The position numbers were made by a program, and so were the translations under genes. The notes beneath the pieces were generated by a model, which worked only from the letters and a program-made list of their open reading frames with translations, ran no database searches and was not told the origin of the DNA. A DNA stretch of 20,297 nt, taken from contig JAANSK020285712.1 of NCBI GenBank assembly GCA_011763485.2, positions 1-20,297 on the forward strand, written 5' to 3'. This document shows positions 1 to 9,626 of this stretch, one piece after another. Position 1 is the first letter of the stretch. Each line of letters starts with the position of its first letter. Origin of the DNA: Isoetes engelmannii (Eukaryota; Streptophyta; Lycopodiopsida; Isoetales; Isoetaceae).

Positions 1-63
<63 letters not shown>

Positions 64-78
64 CAACAACAACAACAG
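1..78. repeat. CAG/CAA trinucleotide microsatellite
   Basis: Eighteen CAG triplets are followed by seven CAA triplets and one CAG. The array runs off the left edge of the window, so its full length is unknown. Read on the plus strand in this frame it would encode polyglutamine and continue as HYENWPNFRVF before a stop near 150, so it could be the tail of a glutamine-rich coding exon lying to the left. Nothing else supports a gene there. Confidence 0.95.
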
Positions 79-373
79 CATTATGAGAACTGGCCCAACT
101 TTCGTGTTTTTCAGAGGTTGCCCATGGTGTTGTCTATCTTCTTTTTATAGTCAGCTTTATGGTTCTTCGATCTGCCATGCGAATTGTTGGACGCCGTGTC
201 CGAGCTATCATCCGAACTGCTTTACTGGAGCTTGAGGTAGAGTAGTTGTGAGCCCTCCTAGCTCTTCTTTTCCTCGTCTTATGTCCATGTGCTCTAGGTG
301 CACTTATTGCTCTAGTTGATTGACAACTTACTACCCTGCTTGATTGCCAATATGTTGTTCATCCCCCTGATGA

Positions 374-430
374 GGCGGCGGCGGCGGCGGCGGCGGTGGT
401 GGTGGTGGTGGTGGTGGTGGTGGTGGTGGT
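374..430. repeat. GGC/GGT trinucleotide microsatellite
   Basis: Seven GGC triplets (374-394) run directly into twelve GGT triplets (395-430). On the minus strand this gives an uninterrupted proline run followed by HQGDEQHIGNQ, inside the decayed coding tract. The clean GGC-to-GGT junction suggests one array whose interruption then spread by slippage. Confidence 0.95.
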
Positions 431-555
431 GGATGAGGTAGTGGGCCATGCTCCTCTCCTTGGATTATGGGTGTCACTAAGTTGACAAGATCCCTTATCT
501 GCCTGCCCAGTATCACCAAACCACGATTACTTTGAGCTTGCGTTATGTCCTCCTG

Positions 556-693
556 TTCTTGCGCTCTGTCAAAGAGATTCCTTAGGTGCCAGTTCGAAGG
601 TTGATCTTGACCTCCTGGAGTCTATTCTTGCTCTTTATCAAAGAGCTTCCTTGGGTGCCAGTTCGAAGGTTGACCTTGATTTCCTGAACTTCA
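556..693. repeat. 69-bp tandem duplication
   Basis: Two adjacent, slightly diverged copies (556-624 and 625-693) share TTCTTG, CAAAGAG, CCTT.GGTGCCAGTTCGAAGGTTGA and other blocks. The period of 69 bp equals 23 codons, so the copies remain in the same frame on the minus strand. There each gives a QPSNWH.R.LFD-like peptide in one frame and VNLRTGT or INLRTGT in another. Confidence 0.8.
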
Positions 694-2639
694 TAAGTTT
701 TTAGCTGCAAAACATTAGTTCCTTTTTGCTTGATGCTTCCATCATCATAAAGATCTGCCATGTGGTAGAAGGGATCATTATCTGGATCAAATTCAAGACC
801 TTGATCGTTGCCGGCTTTCACATATGGCCGTACCCTTCCTAAAGAACTGTCCAAGCCCTGCAACTTTCCATTGGATTCATACCTTGTTATGTAAGGAAAT
901 ATACTAAGGCGAGTTGCTATGAGAAATATTGCAATTTATAGAGGCAAATCGTCTTCAATTACAGTATTAGCGGTTGAACTTCATATATAATAGAACATAA
1001 GAAATACAAGGTAATACATTCATTAAGATTATAATAACCTTTTGCTAGACATAATATGCAATCATAAAAGTACAGGAGAGAGAAAACAATAGAGAAAGAG
1101 AGGGAGGAAGATTCAATGTCGTCGTCGCCTGGGGTCGGTGTATCTTTCAACATCTCTAAGTGTCAGACCTCCTCCGATGTCTCTATATATTGCATGTTGA
1201 TCCTCCTTGCAAATCTATAGCAAGGTTAGAGGCTGGAAGCTCTGGTGCTGTTGCTGCCACAACTAAAGATGCATCCCTTAAACGACCCCGTGTAAAATCC
1301 AGTAATAAAGGGCTACCGATCGCTTGATTAGGATGATATGATCATTGTTTTCCCTTATCTTGGCATGCCTTCCAAAGACTGTTAATGCATTTAGCAATAC
1401 TACAGCTTCCTCCCCTCTTGGGCAGAAAACTCTATGAAAAACTGCTATCTGCCCCTGGGTCAGTGCTGGTAAGTAATATCGGAATGCCTTACCCTTTCTT
1501 AACCCTTCTTGATCTTTTCCTTTTGCTGCTCCTTTCCTCGTTGTTGCCTTGCCATATGTTTCCATTGCCAATAAATCATCATGGTCCCTTTCATAGAGAC
1601 AGCGCTATCAAGGATAATGTGCCCCCTTGTTCTTGTCCTTGACGTTTCTTCGACCTCTTTCGAAGGGACCCATGGTCTTGGTTCTCTTCCCGACTTATAC
1701 AGAGTAGCCTTATTGCCTGGAATTCCTCGTCTGACATGATGGACTCTTTCTCCATTTGATGTCGAATGCTTTGATAGGCTGTCAAATCCGACATTGTTTT
1801 CCTCATATAAGAATATCGTTCTGCCACTTCCCTTGGAAAGTCTTGCACTAAGAAGTTGTTGAAGTCATCTTGCTATGCACTTGAAATTAGTGCCAAGAGT
1901 TCATCTATCCTAAGTTCTTCTTCTATACAATATGTCATATGTAAGATGTCGCTTACAAAAAGATATTCTTTGCCTTCGACAATTACGGAGGTGAGGGCTG
2001 CTATCCCTAGAGGTGGCTCTCTGCCCTTCTTGCTCTTGATGCCTCCCGTGCTTAAATTCTTATTTCCAACTGTGAATTCTTCTTTCTTCTTTCTTCATCT
2101 TCATCCCACTCTCCTACCTCTTTGTAATCCTCCTCGAGTTATAGTTGCCCTGATTGTGTACCTTGAAGAAGATATTCCCTTGTATCGAGCTCACAAATTA
2201 AGCTTTGACTAGCCCTTGTGTTCAAGGGTGCCAGGTCCAACGGTTGAAGTGATGGTTCTCCCACCCTGTTCTCAGCTTTGAAGCTCATGAAGATGGCCAA
2301 GACTGCTTGTACTGACAAATGATTGTGTCGTTCCACCTTATATGTCATATAGGCTGGCATAGTTCGCTCCCATATCTGATTCTTGAGCCTAGCAGTTTTC
2401 CCAACGTTTCGTTCGGTTCCTATTAGTGAAATCCAGTCTCCATCTCTCAGAGGTATAGCTACCCGTTGTGCGCGAACCTGTTGGTTGAATTATGCAATGG
2501 TACCTGAGTAGAAGGGTGTTCTTGTTAGAGTATCATGCAGATCAAACCTGTGGGTGAACACTCAATAGACATCCTCCATTGGGGCCTCACGAACATGGTT
2601 GGAAGTGTCGTACCATAACACGTAGTTGGTGGGAACCAT

Positions 2640-3282
2640 GGTGTTGGGTGCAAAGAATTTCAAAGAAATATCTGACAAGGTTGGAAAAATTAGTTGGGAG
2701 AAGGCTGAAAAGGTACTAGGTAAGTACAAAGTCAATCTAGGGTTTGTTTTAAGTTCTTAGATTTGTGTGCCCTAGCGGACCTCATTAATATCGTGCCACG
2801 TCAGATTCCTTTTCGATTGTCATGTCCAAACTAGAGATTCTAAAAATTTTTATTTTAAGGCAATATGATTCCTAATTAGGTAATTTAAAGTACTAATTCA
2901 GTTAGATCAAGGCAAGATAATCGGTGTAGCAATTCGTTTCATCCAATCTGGTGTTGATTGGGTGACCCCTTTTTGACCCGAGTCAGTTCGCGCCGGGGAG
3001 GGGGGTTGGGGGTTCCGGCACGGTCTGACCTGGGTGGTCATTTCAATGCCTCCTTGCTCCGGGGTAGATGCGCCTGGTCTAGCAGGGGGGATCCGGCACG
3101 ATCTGACCCGGGTGGTCAACTGACTTCCCAATAAGTCCTAAATTTTCCAAATTAAACTTTTTAACTTAATTCAAACTTGAATTTTAATCAGCCAAGCTTT
3201 TACAATTGATCAAAAATTTATAAACATTAAATCTTAACAATAAAAGCTCTAGGGCTCTATCAGTTCAAGTTCCTCTGTTAGT
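2640..3282. other. Non-coding stretch with a diverged direct repeat
   Basis: I see no gene here. Two copies of a block centred on TCCGGCACG.TCTGACC occur at about 3011-3040 and 3088-3118, each ending GGGTGGTCA, spaced about 77 bp. An AT-rich segment follows from 3125 to 3250. The block is probably part of an old repeat, but no element boundary is visible. Confidence 0.5.
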
Positions 3283-4606
3283 GTGGTTGGATGGATTGTT
3301 GCTTCTTTACCTATTAGTTCTAGTTCTTCTATTAGTGCATGTCTTCAGTCACTTTCTCAACCCTTGAGCCAAAACTCTAGCGCTATTGTGCCCAATTCTC
3401 AGATTACCCCTCAGATGTGTTCTAGCGCGATTGCGCCCATTTCTCAACCCCTCAGGTGGATTCTGCACAATTGCACCATGTAGGAGGTCTTTCACATGAC
3501 TTCTCTGGCTCTAAGAAAGAGGTGCCTATAGCGATTGCTTGGAGTAATAGTGGACAGAATGTCCAGTGGCTGCTAGATGCAAGATCAAATGAATTTCCAA
3601 TGGTTTTTGTTGACCAGGATTGGAATGATGCTCCATGGGCAGTTTCAGCCTTTATTGATTTGCATTTAATGGGCAGTCTAGTTATAGGCACTTGCTTCAG
3701 TTGAAGCTTCTTTTTGGAAAGGAACTTCTTGTGTTTTTTGTGTGAATGTCGGACACCAACGTCATGTTTGCATTGGGTATTTAATCATGTATTGGTGTTG
3801 CATTGGGTATTTAATCATGTATTGGTGCAAAAGGGGATGTTTTTGATTGATAGAATTGATTTTGTATGGTTGAGAAGTTGTGCACTAGGAGAGGTTGCAG
3901 GTACATTATCACAGTATTGTCTTGCTCCGTTGGAGGTGGGTTTGGACTTTGCTGCTAGAACATTCACTTTTAATCAAGCGCAGTCCTGCAATATCACGCC
4001 AATTGACTCTATTATATCCATTATTAAGCATGTGGAGCTTCAGCAACGCCACTTAGCAGACATTCGTTCAGTTGCACAGCAGTTGGCGAGGACTTGGTGA
4101 TTGTGAAATTCCATAATGCCTAGATCCCCAAAAGCTTTGCTAGGCATTGGTTAATGGTCCATATGTCTGACTTTACGGTTACGAAGTTTTTAAGCTTGGG
4201 TAATGGCTTTCTTCATGTAGAGTTGGACAGTGAAAGGGCAGTTGATGTTATGCTGGACAGGTGCAGGATCTTTGATTCCTCGGGTAATTTTTGCACTATT
4301 TATGAATGGCAGGATAATTTCTCACCAAGTATGCTGCTAGTTTGTCGAGATCCTAGGGTAGAGGTTAAGATTCTAGTCTCAGGGATACGGGCAGAGTTGA
4401 TTGCGACCCCTCATGTAGTTAAGGAAATTATTGCCAGTATTGGACTTGTTAATGGTGAACCCAAGTTTTTGACTGATGATGGCGTGGTGAGGAAGTTGAA
4501 AGCTACCCTTCTTGTTAGGGATGTTAACACTGTTCCCACCATTCTTACTTGTGAACAGTTCATTCTCTTGGCCTTTCCCGTACTTCATGTGAAGTTGGCC
4601 CCATAA
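3283..4606 (+). pseudogene. Decayed gag-like / DUF4283-type protein
   Basis: A plus-strand coding tract in three pieces. The first (3283-3700) is serine-rich with repeats of the SSAI.P.SQP type and then an aromatic-rich stretch (AIAWSNSGQNVQWLL). The second (3714-4100) contains the 30-bp duplication. The third (4154-4606) resembles the DUF4283 domain found in plant LINE ORF1 and other gag-like proteins: a FLSLGNGFLHVEL strand, a charged segment, an IYEWQDNFSPSM stretch like the W-P-F-P core, then IATPHVVKEIIASIGLVNG, which matches the usual closing helix. No zinc knuckle was found downstream. The pieces are in different frames, so this is a relic. A LINE ORF1 is my first guess; a solitary DUF4283 gene is the alternative. 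The assignment is from motif memory only. Confidence 0.4.
3768..3827. repeat. Exact 30-bp tandem duplication
   Basis: Two identical 30-bp units (3768-3797 and 3798-3827) each begin TTGCATTGGG and end TATTGGTG. The period is ten codons, so the plus-strand frame is kept and LHWVFNHVLV is repeated twice. Perfect identity next to decayed sequence indicates a recent slippage event, or an assembly artefact. Confidence 0.97.
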
Positions 4607-4619
4607 TGGGTGCTTCATA

Positions 4620-5562
4620 AATCGGAATCTGATCTTTGGATATCTGAGGGTAGGCAGAGGCCCTTTGTCCAGTGATTCTAGTCTTTTGATGTGTCCTCAA
4701 TCACTTGTTAGTGTTCGTACTATAAATTGAACTTAGGCCCAGGTCTTATTCTGGATGCAGGTTAATGCATTGCTATTTGTTGGTTGCTATGCGTATCTTG
4801 TGGAAGGAGAGTAGGAGGTAGATATGGGATTAAGGGTTGTGCGTGGCAGAAGGGCAGTTGCAAGGTAGTGTGTGGGCATTGGGATAGTGCATAGGTGGGG
4901 TGTAGGCTTCGTGGGTGAGGCAGATTGTCACCAACTTATTTGTCAGCTATCTTGTATGTTTAAACTTAGGTGTGTAACTATTAGTTTCTCTTAATTGCTC
5001 TAGTAAGCCGGTGATGATCTGATGCCTTGTCTACTCTAATGGGCCTCTGCTTGTCCCAAACGGTCCCTTAGCATGAGCTTGGCAGCTGGAGTAATGAATT
5101 TCGTCTCTCTTAGTAGCAGCTTTGAGCGGTGATGGATGGATATTCTCACTTCTTGCTCCCCAGGTATCTTGTGAAGGGCTGGAATCTGGATTTGCGACGT
5201 TCATAGCGGCATCCTTTTTCTGGATCTGGCAGGACATGCGAGCATTTGGCGATTGGGACACCCAGACCGACCCGCAGGCGATCATCTGAAGTAGCAAGTC
5301 AGGTTCTTCTCGTGGGTAGTACACTTTCTCCTGATGTGGTGGACTGGGTTCTCCAAGACCCCATGCGTGTGCAGGGACTGTGTACGCAGAGGGATTTTTG
5401 TGGGCCCCGGCTCCGGAGTAGTGCCAGTAAAGAAGTGGGTATATAGGCCTTTTACGGGGCATCCTCCTACAGTAGCAGGTATGAAAGGAGTGTAGGAGTC
5501 TGCTATGGGTGGTGGGTATGGACATCCCTCCAACTCACGGCAAAAAAAAGGGGGCAGAATGT
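4620..5562. other. No supported gene
   Basis: Open frames on both strands reach up to about 160 codons, but none shows a recognisable domain, and opposing frames are equally long. The sequence is G/T-rich on the plus strand from 4790 to 4920. It may be the tail of the DUF4283-type tract or flanking element DNA. Confidence 0.4.
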
Positions 5563-6575
5563 TCAAAATTTTCCTAGGGCTTGGTCCAATCTGATTCTTC
5601 GGGCTAGGTTCAAGTGCTTGGGCATCACCATTACCCTCTTGACATGAATTGCACAGAGGTTCGCCTCCTCAAATAGTCGGGTTAGCTCAGTCTCTGCCAC
5701 TTCTTGAGTTGTCCTTACCATTTCGGGAGTGACTCGATAGTCTGTCCTGAATTCTTGCATTACCTCCCATATCAATCTTTCAAATAAGACCCTCCTAATC
5801 AGTAAATTGGTGCATTCTTGAAAATGTCGGATCTCTCAGAAGACCCGACTCTGCACCGAATTGGGGTCAAAATGCCTCTTTTTAGGTTTCTTTGGTTTGG
5901 GAGGTGGCTTCTTGTGTCCTTTCGTTGTTGGCCTGCCTCCCTCCACAAACCTCTGCCTCTTCTTCTTGTCATACCAAGCACTACAGACCATCCATTGGCG
6001 GAGGTATTCCGTGTATGCCATCGTCCTCTTCTCGTCATCGATGTACCATTTGAGTTTTAAGGGCCTCTCCCCCGTCGGGTACACATTCTTTGTCGTCGGC
6101 ATCTTGGGCAATACCGAAAATGATGGTCTTGCCGATTCAAGTTTTTCTTGTTCTATCTCCTCCTCTTCTGCAGGCTGCCGCTCCCTAATTACAACTCCTG
6201 GTTGGCTTCCCCCTAATTTCCTTCGAGCTCTCTCCATTAATTTTCCCTGTTCTTCCTTTTAGATGACTTTTAATACACCTTGCGCTTTCCTTTCTTCCTC
6301 CTCCTCCTCAATTCTTCTGGGTTTAGCTCCGCCTCCTGTTCGTGGGTTCCTTCTTCCTCAGTCTCGGACGTCGACTCCAAAATTTTCGTCTGTGCCGAGT
6401 CATATAATCCCGAAGAACTAGCCTCTTGTGAGTCCACCATTTCTTTAAAGGAGTTGTTGGAGGAATCCGACCGTTCGGGTTCTGCTGGAACCTTCTTTTG
6501 GTCAGCTACTATACGTGCATCTATCCTCGATCTGGTGTACCTTTCCTTTCAGTCTGTCTGCTTAGTGCGGGTTAT
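5563..6575 (-). pseudogene. Histone H3-like protein with long inserted tail (relic)
   Basis: The C-terminal part (5563-5835) translates without gaps onto the histone H3 fold: [15 protein letters not shown] matches REIR.YQ.STELLIRK, EFRTDYR matches DFKTDLR, and [15 protein letters not shown] then LARRIR match the end of the fold. By hand count about half of the roughly 87 fold residues equal ordinary plant H3. Loop 1 has the canonical length, which argues against CENH3. In front is a lysine/proline run (KKPPPKPKKPKKRHFDPNS) placed like H3 KKPHRYRPGT. At 6555-6575 the same strand reads TRTKQT in the codons ACC CGC ACT AAG CAG ACA, as in the start of H3 (ARTKQT). Between tail and fold lie about 200 residues absent from H3: a serine/acidic stretch (STSETEEEGTHEQEAELNP) and an aromatic stretch (LKLKWYIDDEKRTMAYTEYL). 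The tract is interrupted about three times and the start codon is not ATG, so it is a relic. Histone-fold identity is firm; the tail match and single-protein reading are inference. Confidence 0.75.
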
Positions 6576-7410
6576 GGCTGGCAGTTCGAGAAACGGTTTA
6601 CGAATGCTCCAAAAAGTCTACTGGTGTCAGAAGGCAAGAAAAAGATGTTCTGGAAATTTTTTTGGAAAATGGCTCCTTAAATAGGGCGAATTTGTGCCAC
6701 ACGTGTGTACCAAATTTTTGGAACAATTGAAAATTTTATTATGGCCACTTGTATTAATGATAGTTCCTAAATTTTCAAATTCTTTAATTCTCAGTGGTTT
6801 TATGGGCTGATTTTTGTTACTCCCCACCATTTTGTACTAGGAACTCCAAATCACAAGTTTTTGTGAGCAATTCCTAATGGAATCATGGGAGTGTAAGCAT
6901 ACATTGGCACCACTTGATGCTATTATAGAGCTGGTTTGCTGATAAAGCTTTAGGCTTATAATGGACAGGTTATAGGTTCAAATCTTTTCACGAAGTCATG
7001 GATGCATGGACTCGGTTGTCTTCCGGTACAACGTTGAATTGTGCTTTACTATGTACATACACCATCATTTTTATTACTACCAAGGTTTTTCTCTCGAAAA
7101 TCCTTTAGGGCGGGGGTTCTTTCATCCTGAGAGTAATACGCTTGCTGCTCTCCTTGTTTAGGTCCCATGGGCCAATTGATCTTCGCGAACGATCAAAACT
7201 TTATTCTATTGTATTGTATTCTATCCTATTCTATTATTTACACTTTTAAGTTTAAACTCTGACTTAACCTATGACTCTACTGGGAAGAAAAATTTTCTTC
7301 CTTTTTTCGAGGCTCAAAATTGGAACTCCCATGCCAACTTCTTACTAGGTCAGTTAGTCATCTACGTCTAGGTTCATGGCCAGTGCTTAATCTTGGTCAA
7401 CCAAGATCAT
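6576..7410. other. Leader-like stretch between histone relic and LTR
   Basis: No coding sequence is convincing here. On the plus strand, 6932-7000 contains a tRNA-like pattern with a B-box-like GGTTCAAATC (about 6976) and a loose A-box-like TGGTTTGCTGATAAAGC 30-45 bp before it, possibly an old SINE. From 7205 to 7235 there is a TATTC/TATTG pentamer-rich run. At 7390-7407 an 18-nt perfect palindrome (ATCTTGGTCAACCAAGAT) lies just inside the primer binding site. Confidence 0.45.
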
Positions 7411-7422
7411 GCTCTGATACCA
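7411..7422 (-). promoter_or_regulatory. Primer binding site for tRNA-Met type primer
   Basis: The minus strand reads TGGTATCAGAGC, the standard plant retrotransposon primer binding site complementary to the 3' end of initiator tRNA-Met. One base separates it from a CGTCACA end at 7424, which fits the 3' end of a 5' LTR. This fixes the direction of the element: LTR at higher coordinates, internal region at lower coordinates, on the minus strand. Confidence 0.85.
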
Positions 7423-7423
7423 T

Positions 7424-8760
7424 TGTGACGCTCCCTACTTCATACACGGCGCTCCACTGTATACTCTGTCGTCAATTCCGCATACCATGGCTCGCCAGCA
7501 TATGGGTCCTCCCTCGAACTCGAGTACTGGGATGGCCAAAAACTCGAGCTGAGGAACGAAGTTGTTGTTCGGCCCTTCCTGATTGGGCTCCTATATCAAC
7601 AGAAGCAAAACAATACGATAAGCACAAACATTGTAACAATAATAACAATCGACCACGAAGGGTAGTAAGATCCATCCAATCACCATAACAGAATAGATAC
7701 ATGCATCTAACACATACTAAAGGGAGGCCCCTACCCCGACTCCAACTCATAAAGGGAGTTTGACTGATGGTAAAAGCTTCAAGATAGATCAAACCTAGTT
7801 ATCACAATGACTTGGGATGGCATATAGACAATGGCTAAGGTTTACCAATCCATCCGCCCCTCTATGCATACTATGCAGATAGGCAAGAACAAGCTCTGTG
7901 GTGATTGTAGCCTTCCGGATACATAATCACCCAATGAGTGAGACTACTCCAGGTTGCATCTACCTGGTCCGATGAGGCAGGAGAGGACAAGTCCCCTCCC
8001 TAGATACGATGAATCCATGGGCAACTAGGGGATCATGATGGCACACGTCCTTCCTCGACTTACTCCCCTTATGCCTAGCCAGGATGGCACCTGCTAACTA
8101 GGCGAGTCAGGGTGGCACCTAAACCCGGAGAGTGCCGAACCCATACTCGGCTCACACGAAGTAATTGAGTATAAGCCTAGTCCGCTAGGAGGACACCTGT
8201 AGCCTTGATCAACAGGGCCCTGCCCTCCATTCGCCATCGGACCCCATTGTCTGGTGTTCAATCACCCCATAGATTCCCCAACCAAGTGGGCTCTATACAC
8301 AAGCCGAATATTTAATGAGAATTATAGGAGCAGTATCATCTGACAATAGGCTTCTAGGTCTCTACCTCCCTTTCCAATACATAAGAGGTTCAAACAGAGA
8401 ATAATTAACCATCATCACATCACATAACTTAATAACAAGAGTATAATCATCTATTCCTAATAATATATCTAACTTATAGTTATGATTCATTGATTAGAGT
8501 TCGAGATTGGATCTAAGGCTCTAGGATAGTTCTACCAAAATTGTGACATGCTAACTCATCTGGAATGCTAATTCCCAGATGACTTACCTAACTATCTCGA
8601 AATACCTGTTCCTGACAAACTGCCTCCTGCTCCTAGGTTCTCCATCTCTCTCAGGATCTTTGGAGTAGGTGCTCCTTAGGCTGATGCACTCATGCTCTTT
8701 GGGCTGATGTAGTACACGCTCCTGCCGAAGATGATCCTTGAATCGAAATTGTCACGATGA
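7424..8760 (-). mobile_element. 5' LTR of an LTR retroelement fossil
   Basis: The inner boundary is well placed by the adjacent primer binding site; on the plus strand the LTR starts TGTGACGCTCCC. The outer boundary is not resolved. A TTGTCACG near 8750 is a possible end, but the LTR could reach about 9100. The sequence has no convincing ORF and contains short repeated motifs (GATGGCAC, GGTGGCACCT) around 8035-8115. No second copy of this LTR lies in the window, so the element is either incomplete or its other LTR lies outside to the left. A Ty3-type long LTR is likely from the size; age cannot be judged without the partner LTR. Confidence 0.6.
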
Positions 8761-9128
8761 TTCGAGGTTTGGACAGATGGTGGAGCAAAAGTGTGTTGGG
8801 TCTAGGGTTTAGCTTTAACTACGTTAAAGTTATATGTTGGCATACCTAGCTTCAATGGGATGCTGCCACGTGGCAATACGCCTAAGGGGTGTGTCCATGT
8901 GGATAATAGGTATTCATACCTATGGTTGGCTAAGTTATGAAGATAACTTGGTCTTGCACCTTACTAGGTATGGCCTAATACCATGTATGCAAGTCTTGTA
9001 AGATGACTTGTTGATATGTATGTTCTTCTGCTACGTTATATTATATTGTCTTATATTATGGCCACTCAGTTGATAGTACAACGTTATAAATGAGAGGAAA
9101 GAGATGGGCATAAGTTTATCGAGCACTT

Positions 9129-9319
9129 GGTTTCTCAACCACCCCCGTTTTTGAACAAAAAAAAAAATAACACGGCGTTTTTGTGGACAACGGGTTTTTT
9201 TTTTTTTTGTCTTGACATGTTAAAGCCATATCAAAAAAAAATACACGGCGTTTTTGTGGACTTGGCAGATTTTTTCTGATTTAAGACTGATTCAAACACG
9301 AAGGTGGTTGGGAAATGAG
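9129..9319. mobile_element. Small inverted-repeat element (MITE-like)
   Basis: The ends form a diverged inverted repeat of about 27 bp: TTTCTCAACCACCCCCG on the left and, reverse-complemented, TTTCCCAACCACCTTCG on the right, both continuing into GTTTTTGAA/GTGTTTGAA. Inside, A-runs followed by ACACGGCGTTTTTGTGGAC occur twice in direct orientation about 75 bp apart (about 9171-9190 and 9243-9261). There is no coding capacity. No clear target-site duplication was found. It may be a MITE or a foldback sequence. Confidence 0.5.
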
Positions 9320-9626
9320 CCGTTCGGTAGCTTATTTTCTGCTTGATAGTACTTTCAATTACACCATTGTTGAATATGTGAAAGAAAAAATTCGTTAGAT
9401 CACATGTCAGATAGATGATTAATTAGATATGTTTCTAAAAGAGTGCCGTACATGACTATCTTCTCCTACATCTTTTATTTTCTTGAAGGATGTCATTCTA
9501 GTCATCATCACATCATGAGTACATTTTGCATCACTTTATTCTACATAACACATCGAAGCCAATCCACTACCTAGGCGTGATATGCTAGGAGCTGCTTTGC
9601 ACGTGATTATCGAGTATATATAGCAG

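Larger units (their letters stand above)
331..2639 (-). pseudogene. Decayed coding tract of unknown family
   Basis: I do not recognise this protein. On the minus strand an ATG at 2637-2639 opens a tract reading MVPTNYVLWYDTSNHVREAP. Protein-like sequence continues with changes of frame and several interruptions to about 1590, with weaker continuity to 331. Recognisable stretches include VAIPLRDGDWISLIGTERN (about 2390-2460), MPAYMTYKVERHNHLSVQAV (about 2300-2360), a charged KSKKGREPPLGIAAL block (about 2000-2045) and EVAERYSYMRKTMSDLTAYQ (about 1770-1830). The downstream end is repetitive: a 69-bp in-frame tandem duplication (556-693) and a proline run encoded by the GGC/GGT microsatellite. 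The interrupted state and lack of any known domain fit an old element-borne or host protein. It lies on the same strand as the histone-like tract at 5.6-6.6 kb, but membership of one unit is only a guess. Confidence 0.4.

Noticed and set aside
331-519. Proline-rich protein gene on the minus strand
   Set aside because: The proline run is only the translation of the GGC/GGT microsatellite.
5031-5525. 164-codon minus-strand frame as a gene
   Set aside because: No domain, low-information composition, and an overlapping frame of similar quality; no support beyond length.
5563-5835. CENH3 (centromeric H3)
   Set aside because: Loop 1 and the following helix have exactly canonical H3 length, and the end of the fold keeps the ordinary NLCAIH and LARRIR sequence; CENH3 usually has a longer loop 1.
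5861-6262. 133-codon plus-strand frame
   Set aside because: It is the antisense shadow of the histone-like relic, which has clear homology on the minus strand.
6932-7000. Functional tRNA gene
   Set aside because: A B-box-like motif is present, but no acceptor-stem pairing or cloverleaf can be drawn and the A box is poor.
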